From positions 1 to 7,620 of the forward strand of contig QFPD01000087.1 in assembly GCA_003248845.1 (NCBI GenBank): DNA of 7,620 bases, given 5' to 3'. Below are positions 1 through 6,640 of this stretch, piece after piece. Within the stretch, counting starts at the first letter, position 1. Each line of letters starts with the position of its first letter. The translations under genes and the position numbers were made by a program. This DNA comes from Microbacterium sp. (GTDB lineage Bacteria > Actinomycetota > Actinomycetes > Actinomycetales > Microbacteriaceae). Under the pieces are notes generated by a model. The model saw only the letters and a list, made by a program, of their open reading frames with translations. It made no database searches and had not been told where the DNA came from.

Positions 1-1267
1 GCTCCACACGACCGTGATCGGCCCGGGTGGGCGTACGGTCGAGATCCAGATCCGCACCAACGAGATGCACCAGCAAGCCGAGTACGGCGTCGCGGCGCAT
101 TGGAAGTACAAGGAGCGGATGGCGGGGAAGACCCCCGATGCGAAGTCGGTCGACGCCGACATGGCCTGGCTCGCCCACATCTCCGACTGGCAGGCCGAGA
201 CGGCCGACCCGGGGGAGTTCCTCGACTCGCTGCGCTTCGAGATCGGTGCGAAAGAGGTCTACGTCTTCACGCCGAAGGGGCGCGTGATCGGTCTTCCGGC
301 CGGAGGGACGCCGGTCGACTTCGCCTACGCCGTGCACACCGAGGTCGGCCACCGCACGATGGGCGCGAAGGTCAACGGACGCCTCGTTCCGCTCGAGACG
401 CCGTTGAACTCCGGCGACGTCGTCGAGGTGTTCACGTCGAAGAACCCCGATGCCGGGCCCAGCCAGGACTGGTTGACGTTCGTGAAGTCGACCCGCGCGC
501 GCAGCAAGATCCGCGGATGGTTCACGAAGGAGCGTCGCGAAGAGGCTGTCGAGCAGGGCAAGGATGCCATCGCACGGGCGATGCGGCGCCAGAACCTGCC
601 CCTGCAGCGCCTCATGAACCAGGACTCGTTCACCGAGGTGGCGCACCAGCTGCGCTACGAGGACGTCACGGCCCTCTACGCCGCTGTTGGAGAAGGCCAC
701 GTTTCCACGCAGTCGGTCATCGAGAAGGTGACCGCACTCGTGAGCACCGAGGAGGACACCTCCACCGGGCCGATAGAGATCCCGCACGTCGGCCGCTCGC
801 GCGCGCCGCGCGGCGGCGACTCGGGCGTGCTCGTGCGCGGGGCGCCGGACATCCTCGTGAAGCTTGCGAAGTGCTGCACGCCTGTCCCCGGTGACGAGAT
901 CGTCGGGTTCGTCACGCGCGGAAGCGGCGTCTCGGTGCATCGCGCGGACTGCACGAACGTGAAGTCGCTGCTCGGCGACCCGGAGCGGATGATCGAGGTG
1001 TCCTGGGCTCCGACCACGAAGAGCGTCTTCCTCGTGCAGATCCAGGTCGAGGCGCTCGACCGCTCGGGGCTGCTCAGCGACATCACTCGCGTTCTCAGCG
1101 AGCATCACGTCAACATCCTCTCCGCATCGGTCCAGACGACGAATGACCGGCTGGCGCTCAGTCGCTACGTGTTCGAGATGGGCGACATCGTTCACCTCGA
1201 CCGCGTGCTCAACGCGGTGCGCCGCATCGACGCCGTCTACGACGTCTACCGCGTCACCTCTTCCTGA
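1..1267 (+). CDS. relA: Bifunctional (p)ppGpp synthetase/hydrolase Rel (RSH family), 3' part
   Basis: Cytosolic enzyme that makes and degrades the stringent-response alarmone (p)ppGpp, activated by stalled ribosomes. The 5' end lies outside the window; the reading frame is already open at base 2, so the GTG at 14 is an internal codon. Visible in order: the end of the synthetase domain (EIQIRT, then [15 protein letters not shown], to about 120); a TGS domain (about 251-436, starting [10 protein letters not shown]); a helical domain (about 476-750); the zinc-finger domain with [14 protein letters not shown] and HRADC (about 836-958), the Cys-Cys...His...Cys set intact; and a C-terminal ACT/RRM domain (about 1022-1258, with [16 protein letters not shown]). 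The hydrolase (HD) domain would be upstream and cannot be judged. All visible regulatory domains are complete. The TGA at 1265-1267 ends one base before the stop of the convergent gene. Confidence 0.96.
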   Translation, partial: LHTTVIGPGGRTVEIQIRTNEMHQQAEYGVAAHWKYKERMAGKTPDAKSVDADMAWLAHISDWQAETADPGEFLDSLRFEIGAKEVYVFTPKGRVIGLPAGGTPVDFAYAVHTEVGHRTMGAKVNGRLVPLETPLNSGDVVEVFTSKNPDAGPSQDWLTFVKSTRARSKIRGWFTKERREEAVEQGKDAIARAMRRQNLPLQRLMNQDSFTEVAHQLRYEDVTALYAAVGEGHVSTQSVIEKVTALVSTEEDTSTGPIEIPHVGRSRAPRGGDSGVLVRGAPDILVKLAKCCTPVPGDEIVGFVTRGSGVSVHRADCTNVKSLLGDPERMIEVSWAPTTKSVFLVQIQVEALDRSGLLSDITRVLSEHHVNILSASVQTTNDRLALSRYVFEMGDIVHLDRVLNAVRRIDAVYDVYRVTSS

Positions 1268-1268
1268 G

Positions 1269-1868
1269 TCAGGCCGGGTCGGGATCCGCTGCCTGCGCCG
1301 TCCGCGCCGCACGTATGCGCCGGCGGAGTTCGGTCATCGCGGGTCTCTTGAAACGCAGTCCCTGTGATCGGGTGAGGACATCGAGTGCCTCGTGCGCGAG
1401 GCCGGGGCGAACGGCGAGCATCGCCTCGATCGGTGCGTCGATGTCGTCGCCGGCAGCCCGTTCCGGTCTCAGCCGGACGAGGTCCGCGAGGGTGCGCGCC
1501 GGACTGGTGATCCAGACGCCGCCGATGCAGTCGAGATCGTCGGCCGAGATCGGCTGCTCCCGACACTCCACGCGCACGTCGAGAGTGGGGCGACCGCGCA
1601 CTCCTGCTCGGCGCTGCAGAGTGTGCCGCGAGGGCGGCTCTGCCTGGGCGCCGTACACCCAGGCGGCGCTCAGTCGGGTCACGGCGAGGGCGCTCGGTAC
1701 GCATCCGGCGAGTGACGCCGCTCGCAGCTCGCGTGTTTCGACGGCATCTGCCGGCATGTAGGCGTCGCCGATCTCGACGACATCGCCGTCGAGACGCGCG
1801 CACGCGAGTTCCGCCAGCGACAGGCGATCGCCGGCGAAGTAGAGGAAAGGCCACGACATGTCGGGCAT
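1269..1868 (-). CDS. AbiEi-like (type IV antitoxin family) protein, orphan
   Basis: A 199-residue soluble protein from the ATG at 1868 (196 from the ATG at 1859). The N-terminal part (LSLAELACARLDGDVVEIGD, then YMPADAVETRELRAASL) looks like a winged-helix/opening region, followed by VTRLSAAWVYGA, a GRPTLDVRVECRE strand region and GGVWITSPARTLADLVRL, an arrangement I associate with actinobacterial proteins annotated as AbiEi-family antitoxins. These proteins bind DNA and repress or neutralise a nucleotidyltransferase toxin (AbiEii), but no such toxin gene is here, so a transcription-factor-like or unknown role is equally possible. The reading frame runs back to an ATG at 1910, but that codon lies in the DUF349 terminator hairpin, so a later start is preferred. 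No clear Shine-Dalgarno precedes any of the three starts. The gene is convergent with rel, stops one base apart. Family assignment is from memory of sequence style and is moderate at best. Confidence 0.62.
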   Translation of the reverse strand: MPDMSWPFLYFAGDRLSLAELACARLDGDVVEIGDAYMPADAVETRELRAASLAGCVPSALAVTRLSAAWVYGAQAEPPSRHTLQRRAGVRGRPTLDVRVECREQPISADDLDCIGGVWITSPARTLADLVRLRPERAAGDDIDAPIEAMLAVRPGLAHEALDVLTRSQGLRFKRPAMTELRRRIRAARTAQAADPDPA

Positions 1869-1892
1869 CGTGTCACGGCGAGCGGAGAAGAG

Positions 1893-1938
1893 AGGGCCGG
1901 TTCCCCGCATCTGTGGATGGATGGGGGAAACCGGCCCT
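1893..1938 (-). terminator. Bulged hairpin terminator of the DUF349 gene
   Basis: AGGGCCGGTTCCCC (1893-1906) pairs with GGGGAAACCGGCCCT (1924-1938): 14 base pairs with one bulged A and a 17-base loop. It begins 21 bases beyond the DUF349 stop at 1960. Read on the minus strand it is followed by CTCTTCTCC, a weak pyrimidine tail; on the plus strand it is followed by GTGTGGAGG, so minus is the functional direction. The long loop and mixed tail make it less typical than the one after rpsD. Confidence 0.7.
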
Positions 1939-1959
1939 GTGTGGAGGATTCGACCTCGC

Positions 1960-3324
1960 TCAGCCGCCGAGGGCCTTGAGCCACCCCTTGCGGGCCTCGA
2001 GGGCTTCCGTCGCGCGTGCGATCGCCGACTTGTCCTTCGAGGCTTTCGCCTTCTCGAGGTCGGCTTCCAGCCCGGCGATCGCGTCGCGCAGCTGGCTCGT
2101 CATGTCGTTCTGTCGGGCCTTGGTCTCCGGGTTGTTGGCCTTCCAGTCGGCCTCCTCCCGGGACTTCAGGCCCTGCTCGATCTTGCGGAGGTCATCGTCG
2201 AGCGCGCGCTCGGCTTCGCGTGGGAAGATTCGACCGATCTCGTCCCAGCGGCGCTGGATGCCGGTCAGAAGGGTCCGCGCTTTGGCGTTGTCTTTCTCTT
2301 CGGGCACCGCGGCGGCCTCTACGAGCAAGGCGCGCTTGGCCTCGATCTTCTCCTTGGATGCCTCGGCATCGGCCTGCTCGCGGCCCGCGCGGGCTGCGTA
2401 CAGCGCGTCGCCGGCAGCCTTGAACCGCGCCCAGAGTGCGTCGTCGGCCTTCTTGCCGGCGCGGCCCGAGGTCTTCCACTGGTCGAGGAGCGAGCGGTAG
2501 TCGCCGATCGCGTCCTCGCCGCGCGATACGAGGGCCTCGGCTCGGTCGACGAGACGCGCCTTGGTGTCGCGCGCCGACTTGTGCTGCTCGTCGAGTCCGG
2601 CATAGAACTCGCGACGGTGCTTGTCGAGGGTGGCGCGGGCGTCGCGGAATCGCTTCCAGAGCTGCTGGCCGGTGTTCTTCGGCAGGCGGGGCCCGGTGGC
2701 CTGATGAGCCTGCCACTGCTCGAAGAGTGCGGTGACCTCCTGCGACGTCTGCTTCCACTGGATCGACTTGGGGTCACGGGCGGCGATCGCTTCGATGCTC
2801 TCGACGAGCCTCGTGCGCTCCGCGACCGCGGCGTCGACGGCTTCGCGGTGCGCCTGCGCCTCCTCGGCGGAGGCCTCCGAAAGCGTCGACTCCAGCGCGT
2901 CCAGTCGCGTCAGGAGGGCAGCGAGGTCACCGACGGCGGCCGCGCCGACGACGCGCTCGCGCACGGTCGCCGATGTCGAGCGGAGGTCGGACGCGGAGGC
3001 GCCACCGGAGCGATGCCGCGTCTCGAGGAGCGTCACCTCGCCGGCGAGGTCGACGTACTTGCGCTCGAAGTAGGCGAGGGCCTCGGCGGGGGTGCCGTCG
3101 GGATACTGACCCACGACTCGCCACTCGGCTCCCTCGCGCACCGACACGGTGCCGTCGTCGTCCACGCGCCCGAACGGCTCGGCGGCCGAGGACGTCGGCG
3201 CGGGCGCGACAGCGGGGCGGGTCGCGGGCGGCCGCGGCACGGGGATCCGTGCAGGCGTGGGTACGGGAGCGGGCGTCGGGACCTCGGGGGTCTCGTCGGC
3301 CGGAGTTTCGGTGGCGTCAGTCAC
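1960..3324 (-). CDS. DUF349 domain coiled-coil protein
   Basis: A 454-residue protein, probably cytoplasmic, of unknown molecular function. Residues 1 to about 45 are a Pro/Thr/Ala/Val low-complexity tail; about 50-85 form a small folded piece (GTVSVREGAEWRVVGQ); the rest is highly charged and helical, with at least three DUF349-type repeats that begin with Trp and carry an LW.RF.AA-like core: about residues 204-229 (LWKRFRDA), 283-312 (LWARFKAAGDALYAAR) and 359-383 (RRWDEIGRIF). The C terminus is Lys/Glu-rich. The frame opens at a GTG at 3375, but the GTG at 3324 is preferred: GAGGTG sits 6 bases before it, and a likely -10 (3378-3383) would put the transcript start downstream of 3375. No membrane segment is seen. 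It lies 88 bp downstream of the small membrane protein gene on the same strand, so the two may be partly co-transcribed. The family name is firm; its job is not known to me. Confidence 0.88.
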   Translation of the reverse strand: MTDATETPADETPEVPTPAPVPTPARIPVPRPPATRPAVAPAPTSSAAEPFGRVDDDGTVSVREGAEWRVVGQYPDGTPAEALAYFERKYVDLAGEVTLLETRHRSGGASASDLRSTSATVRERVVGAAAVGDLAALLTRLDALESTLSEASAEEAQAHREAVDAAVAERTRLVESIEAIAARDPKSIQWKQTSQEVTALFEQWQAHQATGPRLPKNTGQQLWKRFRDARATLDKHRREFYAGLDEQHKSARDTKARLVDRAEALVSRGEDAIGDYRSLLDQWKTSGRAGKKADDALWARFKAAGDALYAARAGREQADAEASKEKIEAKRALLVEAAAVPEEKDNAKARTLLTGIQRRWDEIGRIFPREAERALDDDLRKIEQGLKSREEADWKANNPETKARQNDMTSQLRDAIAGLEADLEKAKASKDKSAIARATEALEARKGWLKALGG

Positions 3325-3330
3325 AGATAG

Positions 3331-3336
3331 CACCTC
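3331..3336 (-). promoter_or_regulatory. Shine-Dalgarno deciding the DUF349 start
   Basis: On the minus strand GAGGTG (3336-3331) stands 6 bases before the GTG at 3324. It selects that start over the upstream in-frame GTG at 3375. Three bases upstream (3340-3353) a 5-bp all-GC hairpin with a GUGA tetraloop is encoded in the same leader. Confidence 0.6.
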
Positions 3337-3377
3337 GTCGCGGCTCACGCCGCATGGGGGTTTCGGTCGGCTCACAG

Positions 3378-3383
3378 CCTATA
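3378..3383 (-). promoter_or_regulatory. Possible -10 element of the DUF349 gene
   Basis: Minus-strand TATAGG, expected to start transcription near 3371 and give a leader of about 47 bases. No good -35 is present at 17 or 18 bases (CCTCCT or CCCTCC), so support is weak; readthrough from the upstream membrane protein gene is the alternative. Confidence 0.3.
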
Positions 3384-3412
3384 CGGCACGCGCCGCCGAC
3401 AGGAGGGACAGG

Positions 3413-3742
3413 TCAGGGGGCGGTCGGGGTGGGCGAGGGCGTGGCACCGCCCGGGGCGGGGGAGGCCGACGGCTGCGGCGCCCCCGGTATGGTCGGCTCG
3501 GGCGTCGGCGTCGGCGTCGCGCTTGGCGAAGGCGTGGGCGTCGGTGCTCCGGGGCCCGCCGTGTAGTACAGAGTCTGACCGCCGACGATCGCCAGGATCA
3601 GGATGCCGCCGGCGAGACCGGCGACGAGGTTGTCGCGTCGCCGACGCGCGATCAGGCCGTCGTGGAACTCCTGGCGCGCGCGATACAGCCGCGTGCGCTC
3701 CTTCGCTTCGCGCGATTGCTTCTTGCCTGCACCCGTCGCCAC
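3413..3742 (-). CDS. Small single-pass membrane protein with Pro/Thr-rich tail (cyclophilin-anchor-like)
   Basis: A 109-residue protein. Residues 1-38 are very basic (KKQSREAKERTRLYRARQ, then ARRRRDN) and should stay in the cytoplasm; about 39-60 form one hydrophobic segment (LVAGLAGGILILAIVGG); from about 61 the outward-facing tail is almost only Pro, Thr, Ser, Ala and Gly with repeated PTP/SPTP units to the TGA at 3413. There is no lipobox and no catalytic domain. The GTG start at 3742 is chosen because GGGAGG lies 6 bases upstream. From memory, the basic region, the single helix and the Pro/Thr linker resemble the N-terminal anchor of Microbacteriaceae membrane-bound peptidyl-prolyl isomerases found near rel and DUF349 genes, but here the cyclophilin domain is absent and the 88-bp gap downstream has no room for it. 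It is transcribed divergently from rarA. Function unknown. Confidence 0.8.
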   Translation of the reverse strand: MATGAGKKQSREAKERTRLYRARQEFHDGLIARRRRDNLVAGLAGGILILAIVGGQTLYYTAGPGAPTPTPSPSATPTPTPEPTIPGAPQPSASPAPGGATPSPTPTAP

Positions 3743-3782
3743 TCCGAACCTCCCTCAGATCCCGATGAGCCGGGCCGTAGGC

Positions 3783-3788
3783 ATCCTA
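3783..3788 (-). promoter_or_regulatory. Likely -10 of the small membrane protein gene
   Basis: Minus-strand TAGGAT (3788-3783) fits the actinobacterial TANNNT -10. Transcription would start near 3776, giving a leader of about 34 bases with the GGGAGG ribosome site. The -35 zone overlaps the second ACCGGT palindrome (3807-3812). No consensus -35 hexamer is visible. Confidence 0.45.
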
Positions 3789-3812
3789 ACCGGTGGTGCG
3801 TGGGCGACCGGT
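3789..3812. repeat. Pair of ACCGGT palindromes, 18 bp apart
   Basis: ACCGGT occurs at 3789-3794 and again at 3807-3812, the same 6-bp palindrome repeated with an 18-bp period, between the minus-strand -10 and the larger dyad at 3817. Such short palindromes are not rare at this base composition; the spacing and position are what make the pair worth marking. Confidence 0.4.
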
Positions 3813-3816
3813 GCCG

Positions 3817-3834
3817 GCGACACCCCGGTGTCGC
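3817..3834. promoter_or_regulatory. Perfect dyad in the divergent region, possible operator
   Basis: GCGACACC-CC-GGTGTCGC: two 8-base arms in perfect inverted symmetry around a 2-base centre. It lies in the 114-bp divergent region between the membrane protein gene and rarA, 10 bases before the rarA -10 and over the place where its -35 should be (about 3822-3827). This is the geometry of a dimeric repressor or activator site. If rarA is leaderless the dyad is not in its RNA, which argues against a hairpin role. I cannot name the regulator. Confidence 0.5.
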
Positions 3835-3844
3835 AGGCGGCGAC

Positions 3845-3850
3845 TAGCCT
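3845..3850 (+). promoter_or_regulatory. -10 of rarA, leaderless start
   Basis: TAGCCT matches the actinobacterial TANNNT -10 and ends 6 bases before the rarA ATG at 3857, placing the expected first transcribed base at or next to the A of ATG. There is no Shine-Dalgarno in GGACGG, consistent with leaderless translation. The -35 is not recognisable. Confidence 0.6.
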
Positions 3851-3856
3851 GGACGG

Positions 3857-5167
3857 ATGGCTTCGGCATCCGCTCTCTTCCAGGGTCAGACCCCGTTGGC
3901 GGTGCGGATGCGGCCGACCTCGCTCGACGAGGTCGCCGGACAATCCCACCTGCTCCGTCCCGGCTCGCCACTCGTAGCGCTCGCGGATGCGGCCCAGGGC
4001 GCGGCGGGCGCCGTATCGGTGATCCTGTGGGGCCCGCCCGGAACGGGCAAGACGACGCTCGCGCAGGCGATCGCGCGGACCTCCGGACGCCGGTTCGTCG
4101 AGCTCTCCGCCGTGACCGCCGGGGTCAAGGACGTGCGCGAGGTCATGCAGGAGGCGCTCGACCAGCGCGATCTGTACGGCGCCTCGACGATCCTCTTCCT
4201 CGACGAGATCCACCGGTTCACGAAGGCCCAGCAGGACGCGCTCCTGCCCGGCGTCGAGAACGGCTGGGTGATCCTCATCGCCGCGACGACCGAGAACCCG
4301 TCGTTCTCGGTGATCTCGCCGCTGCTGTCGCGCTCGCTCCTGCTGACGCTCAAGCCGCTCACCGATGACGACCTCGCGATGCTCGTCGAGCGCGCCGTCG
4401 CGGATCCCCGTGGACTCGACGGCGCTGTCGAGCTCTCGCCCGAGGCGCGGACAGCGCTCGTGCAACTCGCGTCGGGAGACGCGCGGCGCGCGCTCACGTC
4501 GCTCGAGGCCGCGGCCGCCGTCGCGGGCGAGTCCGGCACGATCACAGCCGATCACGTCGCTCAGGCCGTCGACCGGGCGCTCCTGCGCTACGACCGCCAG
4601 GGCGATGAGCACTACGACGTCATCAGCGCCTTCATCAAGTCCATCCGTGGATCCGATGCGGATGCCGCGATGCACTACCTCGCCCGCATGATCGAGGCGG
4701 GGGAGGACCCGCGCTTCATCGCGCGCCGGCTCGTCATTTCGGCATCCGAGGACATCGGCCTCGCCGATCCGCAGGCGCTCGTGATCGCCGTCGCCGCAGC
4801 GGACGCCGTGGCGTTCATCGGCATGCCGGAGGGGCGCATCCCCCTTGCCGAGGCGACCGCCTACCTCGCGACGACCGCGAAGTCGAACGCGGCCTACCTC
4901 GCGATCGACCAGGCCATCGCGGACGTACGCGCCGGCGGGATCGGCAGGGTGCCTGTGCACTTGCGCGACGCGCACTACCCCGGTGCCAAGCGGCTCGGGC
5001 ACGGCAAGGGCTATGTCTACCCGCACGACCTCGACGTCGGTGTCGCGACCCAGCAGTATCTGCCGGACGAGCTGCGCGGCCGGCGGTATTACGAGCCGAC
5101 CGGGCGGGGTCTCGAGCGCGACATCGCGGCGCGGATCGAGAAGATCCGCAAGATCCTGGGGGACTGA
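3857..5167 (+). CDS. rarA: Replication-associated recombination protein RarA (MgsA), AAA+ ATPase
   Basis: A 436-residue cytosolic ATPase of the clamp-loader-like RarA/MgsA/WRNIP1 family, acting at stalled replication forks with single-strand-binding protein and recombination factors. All core parts are present: N-terminal [17 protein letters not shown] (residues 13-29); Walker [10 protein letters not shown] (59-67); Walker [10 protein letters not shown] (112-120); sensor 1 region ATTENPSF (143-150); Arg finger in LLSR (Arg159); sensor 2 GDARRAL (207-213); then the family's C-terminal tetramerisation region, with [17 protein letters not shown] (262-278), [10 protein letters not shown] (296-305) and KGYVYPHD (384-391). 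Length is usual for the family and no key residue is missing. The ATG at 3857 is chosen because the protein aligns from this point and TAGCCT lies just upstream. Its TGA shares its last base with the ATG of the next gene, indicating an operon with translational coupling. Confidence 0.97.
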   Translation: MASASALFQGQTPLAVRMRPTSLDEVAGQSHLLRPGSPLVALADAAQGAAGAVSVILWGPPGTGKTTLAQAIARTSGRRFVELSAVTAGVKDVREVMQEALDQRDLYGASTILFLDEIHRFTKAQQDALLPGVENGWVILIAATTENPSFSVISPLLSRSLLLTLKPLTDDDLAMLVERAVADPRGLDGAVELSPEARTALVQLASGDARRALTSLEAAAAVAGESGTITADHVAQAVDRALLRYDRQGDEHYDVISAFIKSIRGSDADAAMHYLARMIEAGEDPRFIARRLVISASEDIGLADPQALVIAVAAADAVAFIGMPEGRIPLAEATAYLATTAKSNAAYLAIDQAIADVRAGGIGRVPVHLRDAHYPGAKRLGHGKGYVYPHDLDVGVATQQYLPDELRGRRYYEPTGRGLERDIAARIEKIRKILGD

Positions 5168-6639
5168 TGAGCACCTTCGACCCCGCGGACCCTTGGCAGC
5201 GCCTCGGGCAGGCACCCGGATACCGGGGATACGTCACGGTGCGGCGAGACACCTATCGACTGCCCGACGGCACCGAATCGGACTGGGACGTCCTCGAGCA
5301 GGCCGACACGGTCGCCGTCGTCGCATTCACGCAGCGCGGCACGGTCCTGCTGTTCGAGCAGTTCCGCGTTGGCCCCGCGCGTACGCTGGGTGAGCTCCCC
5401 GGAGGTCTCATCGATCCCGGCGAGGACGCCGTCGCCGCCGCGGCGCGCGAGCTGGAAGAGGAGACCGGATACCGCGCGGGCGTGCTCGTCCACGCGGGTT
5501 CGGAGTGGGCGGGAGCGAACTCGACGCGCCGCAAGCACATCGTCGTCGCCGCGGACTGTCGCCGCGTCGCTGCGCCGCGCTGGGAGATGGGCGAAACCGG
5601 TCGCGTACAGGAGATCGGTGCGGGCGAGCTCGTGCCGCATCTGCTCGGCGGAGACCTGAGCGATGCGGGTGCCGCGATGCGGGCGCTGCACGCCTTCGCG
5701 CGCTCCGAGGTCGATGACGGCCTCGCTCCTCTGCGGGCGCGCGTCCGTGGGCTCCTCGCGGGCCACCCGGAAGATCCCGCGGACGAGTTCGCCTCGTTCT
5801 GGGCCGCTGCCGATCTGACGGATGCCGCAGCCGCGCACCGGGCGCTCGAGGCGATACTCGGGGATCGCGACGATGCACGCGCGGCATACGAGCGCGCCTC
5901 GCTGCACGACTCCCTCGGAGAGGAGGCGGCGGCCGTGCCGCTGTACCGCGCAGCCCTCGCGGGCGATCTGGACGAGGGTCTGCGAACGCAAGCCACGATC
6001 CAGCTCGCGAGCTCGTTGCGCAACGTGGGCGATGCGTCAGGCGCGATCACGCTCTTGCAGGCGGTGCCGGCATCCGACCCGCTGTACGACTCGGCTCGCG
6101 CCTTCCTCGCGCTCGCGCTCTTCTCCGACGGAAAACCTGCACCCGCACTCCGCGAGGCCCTGCAGACGCTCGCGCCGCACCTGCCGCGCTACCAGCGCGC
6201 CGTGCGCGCGTACGCCGACGAGCTGCTGACGCCCGACCGCGTGCGTGTCATCGCTGTCGGCCTGCTCGTCCAGGACGGATGGGTGCTGGGGGAGGAGTAT
6301 GCCGGGTCCGAGGCGAGTGGACCCTTCCTGCGCCTCCCGGGAGGAGGCGTCGAGTTCGGTGAGCGCGCCGACGATGCCGTCCGGCGCGAGTTCGCGGAGG
6401 AGCTCGGTGTGACCCTCGACGATGCGCACCTGCTCGGCATCATCGAGAACATCTTCGATCGGCCGGCGAAGCGCGGGCACGAGATCGTCTACGTCTACGG
6501 CATCCGTTGCGCGGAACTCGAGGCGCTGCCGCGGGACGGGCGCCTGCCTGTCCGGGACGCGGACACGACGGTCGGCTGGTATCGAATCGACACACTGGCC
6601 ATGCCGCTGCACCCGGATGTGGCTCGCTGGATCGGGTGA
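5167..6639 (+). CDS. Nudix-TPR-Nudix fusion protein (two Nudix hydrolase domains)
   Basis: A 490-residue soluble protein with three parts. Residues about 15-178 are an ADP-ribose pyrophosphatase-like Nudix domain: LLFEQFRVGP, then a full Nudix box at 80-102 (Gly80, Glu86, Arg94, Glu95, Glu98, Glu99, Gly101). Residues about 185-355 are helical; 237-354 (LHDSLGEEAAAVPLYRAAL, IQLASSLRNVGDASGAI, AFLALALFSDGKPAPAL) look like the actinobacterial TPR_5 type. Residues about 357-490 are a second, MutT-like Nudix domain with another intact box at 393-415 (Gly393, Glu399, Arg407, Glu408, Glu411, Glu412, Gly414). Both boxes keep the metal-binding glutamates, so both domains may hydrolyse nucleoside diphosphate-X substrates; the substrates cannot be read from sequence. 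The ATG overlaps the rarA stop by one base; the only ribosome-site candidate, GGGGGA, is 3 bases away, so coupling to rarA translation is likely. No frame disruption is seen at the joints. Confidence 0.9.
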   Translation: MSTFDPADPWQRLGQAPGYRGYVTVRRDTYRLPDGTESDWDVLEQADTVAVVAFTQRGTVLLFEQFRVGPARTLGELPGGLIDPGEDAVAAAARELEEETGYRAGVLVHAGSEWAGANSTRRKHIVVAADCRRVAAPRWEMGETGRVQEIGAGELVPHLLGGDLSDAGAAMRALHAFARSEVDDGLAPLRARVRGLLAGHPEDPADEFASFWAAADLTDAAAAHRALEAILGDRDDARAAYERASLHDSLGEEAAAVPLYRAALAGDLDEGLRTQATIQLASSLRNVGDASGAITLLQAVPASDPLYDSARAFLALALFSDGKPAPALREALQTLAPHLPRYQRAVRAYADELLTPDRVRVIAVGLLVQDGWVLGEEYAGSEASGPFLRLPGGGVEFGERADDAVRREFAEELGVTLDDAHLLGIIENIFDRPAKRGHEIVYVYGIRCAELEALPRDGRLPVRDADTTVGWYRIDTLAMPLHPDVARWIG

Positions 6640-6640
6640 T

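Noticed and set aside
14..1267. GTG at 14 as the true start of a short Rel-like protein
   Set aside because: The frame is open upstream to the window edge and the residues before it (LHTT) continue the conserved synthetase domain, so the gene simply begins outside the window.
1315..1761. Plus-strand frames of 107-148 codons opposite the AbiEi-like gene
   Set aside because: Compositions are typical of shadow frames, rich in Arg and Ser. The minus-strand protein looks folded and is bounded by the rel stop.
1858..3330. A 490-codon open frame on the plus strand opposite the DUF349 gene
   Set aside because: It is the antisense shadow of a GC-rich coding frame: the protein is Arg/Gly/Leu-rich without recognisable domains, while the minus-strand frame has clear DUF349 repeats and a ribosome site.
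3420..3550. GC-rich tandem-like tract (repeated GGCGTC/GGGCGT units) considered as a DNA repeat array
   Set aside because: It encodes the Pro/Thr/Ser tail of the small membrane protein in frame; the repetition follows from the amino-acid repeats and units are irregular.
3755..5215. A 486-codon open frame on the minus strand opposite rarA
   Set aside because: rarA is unmistakable on the other strand with all AAA+ motifs; the antisense product is Arg/Glu/Asp/Gly-rich with no family features and would run over the divergent promoter region.
5167..6639. Possible frameshift or mis-join creating the Nudix-TPR-Nudix gene
   Set aside because: The frame is continuous with even codon use through both joints, and no internal start with a ribosome site is visible before the second Nudix domain; only a search for homologues could reopen this.
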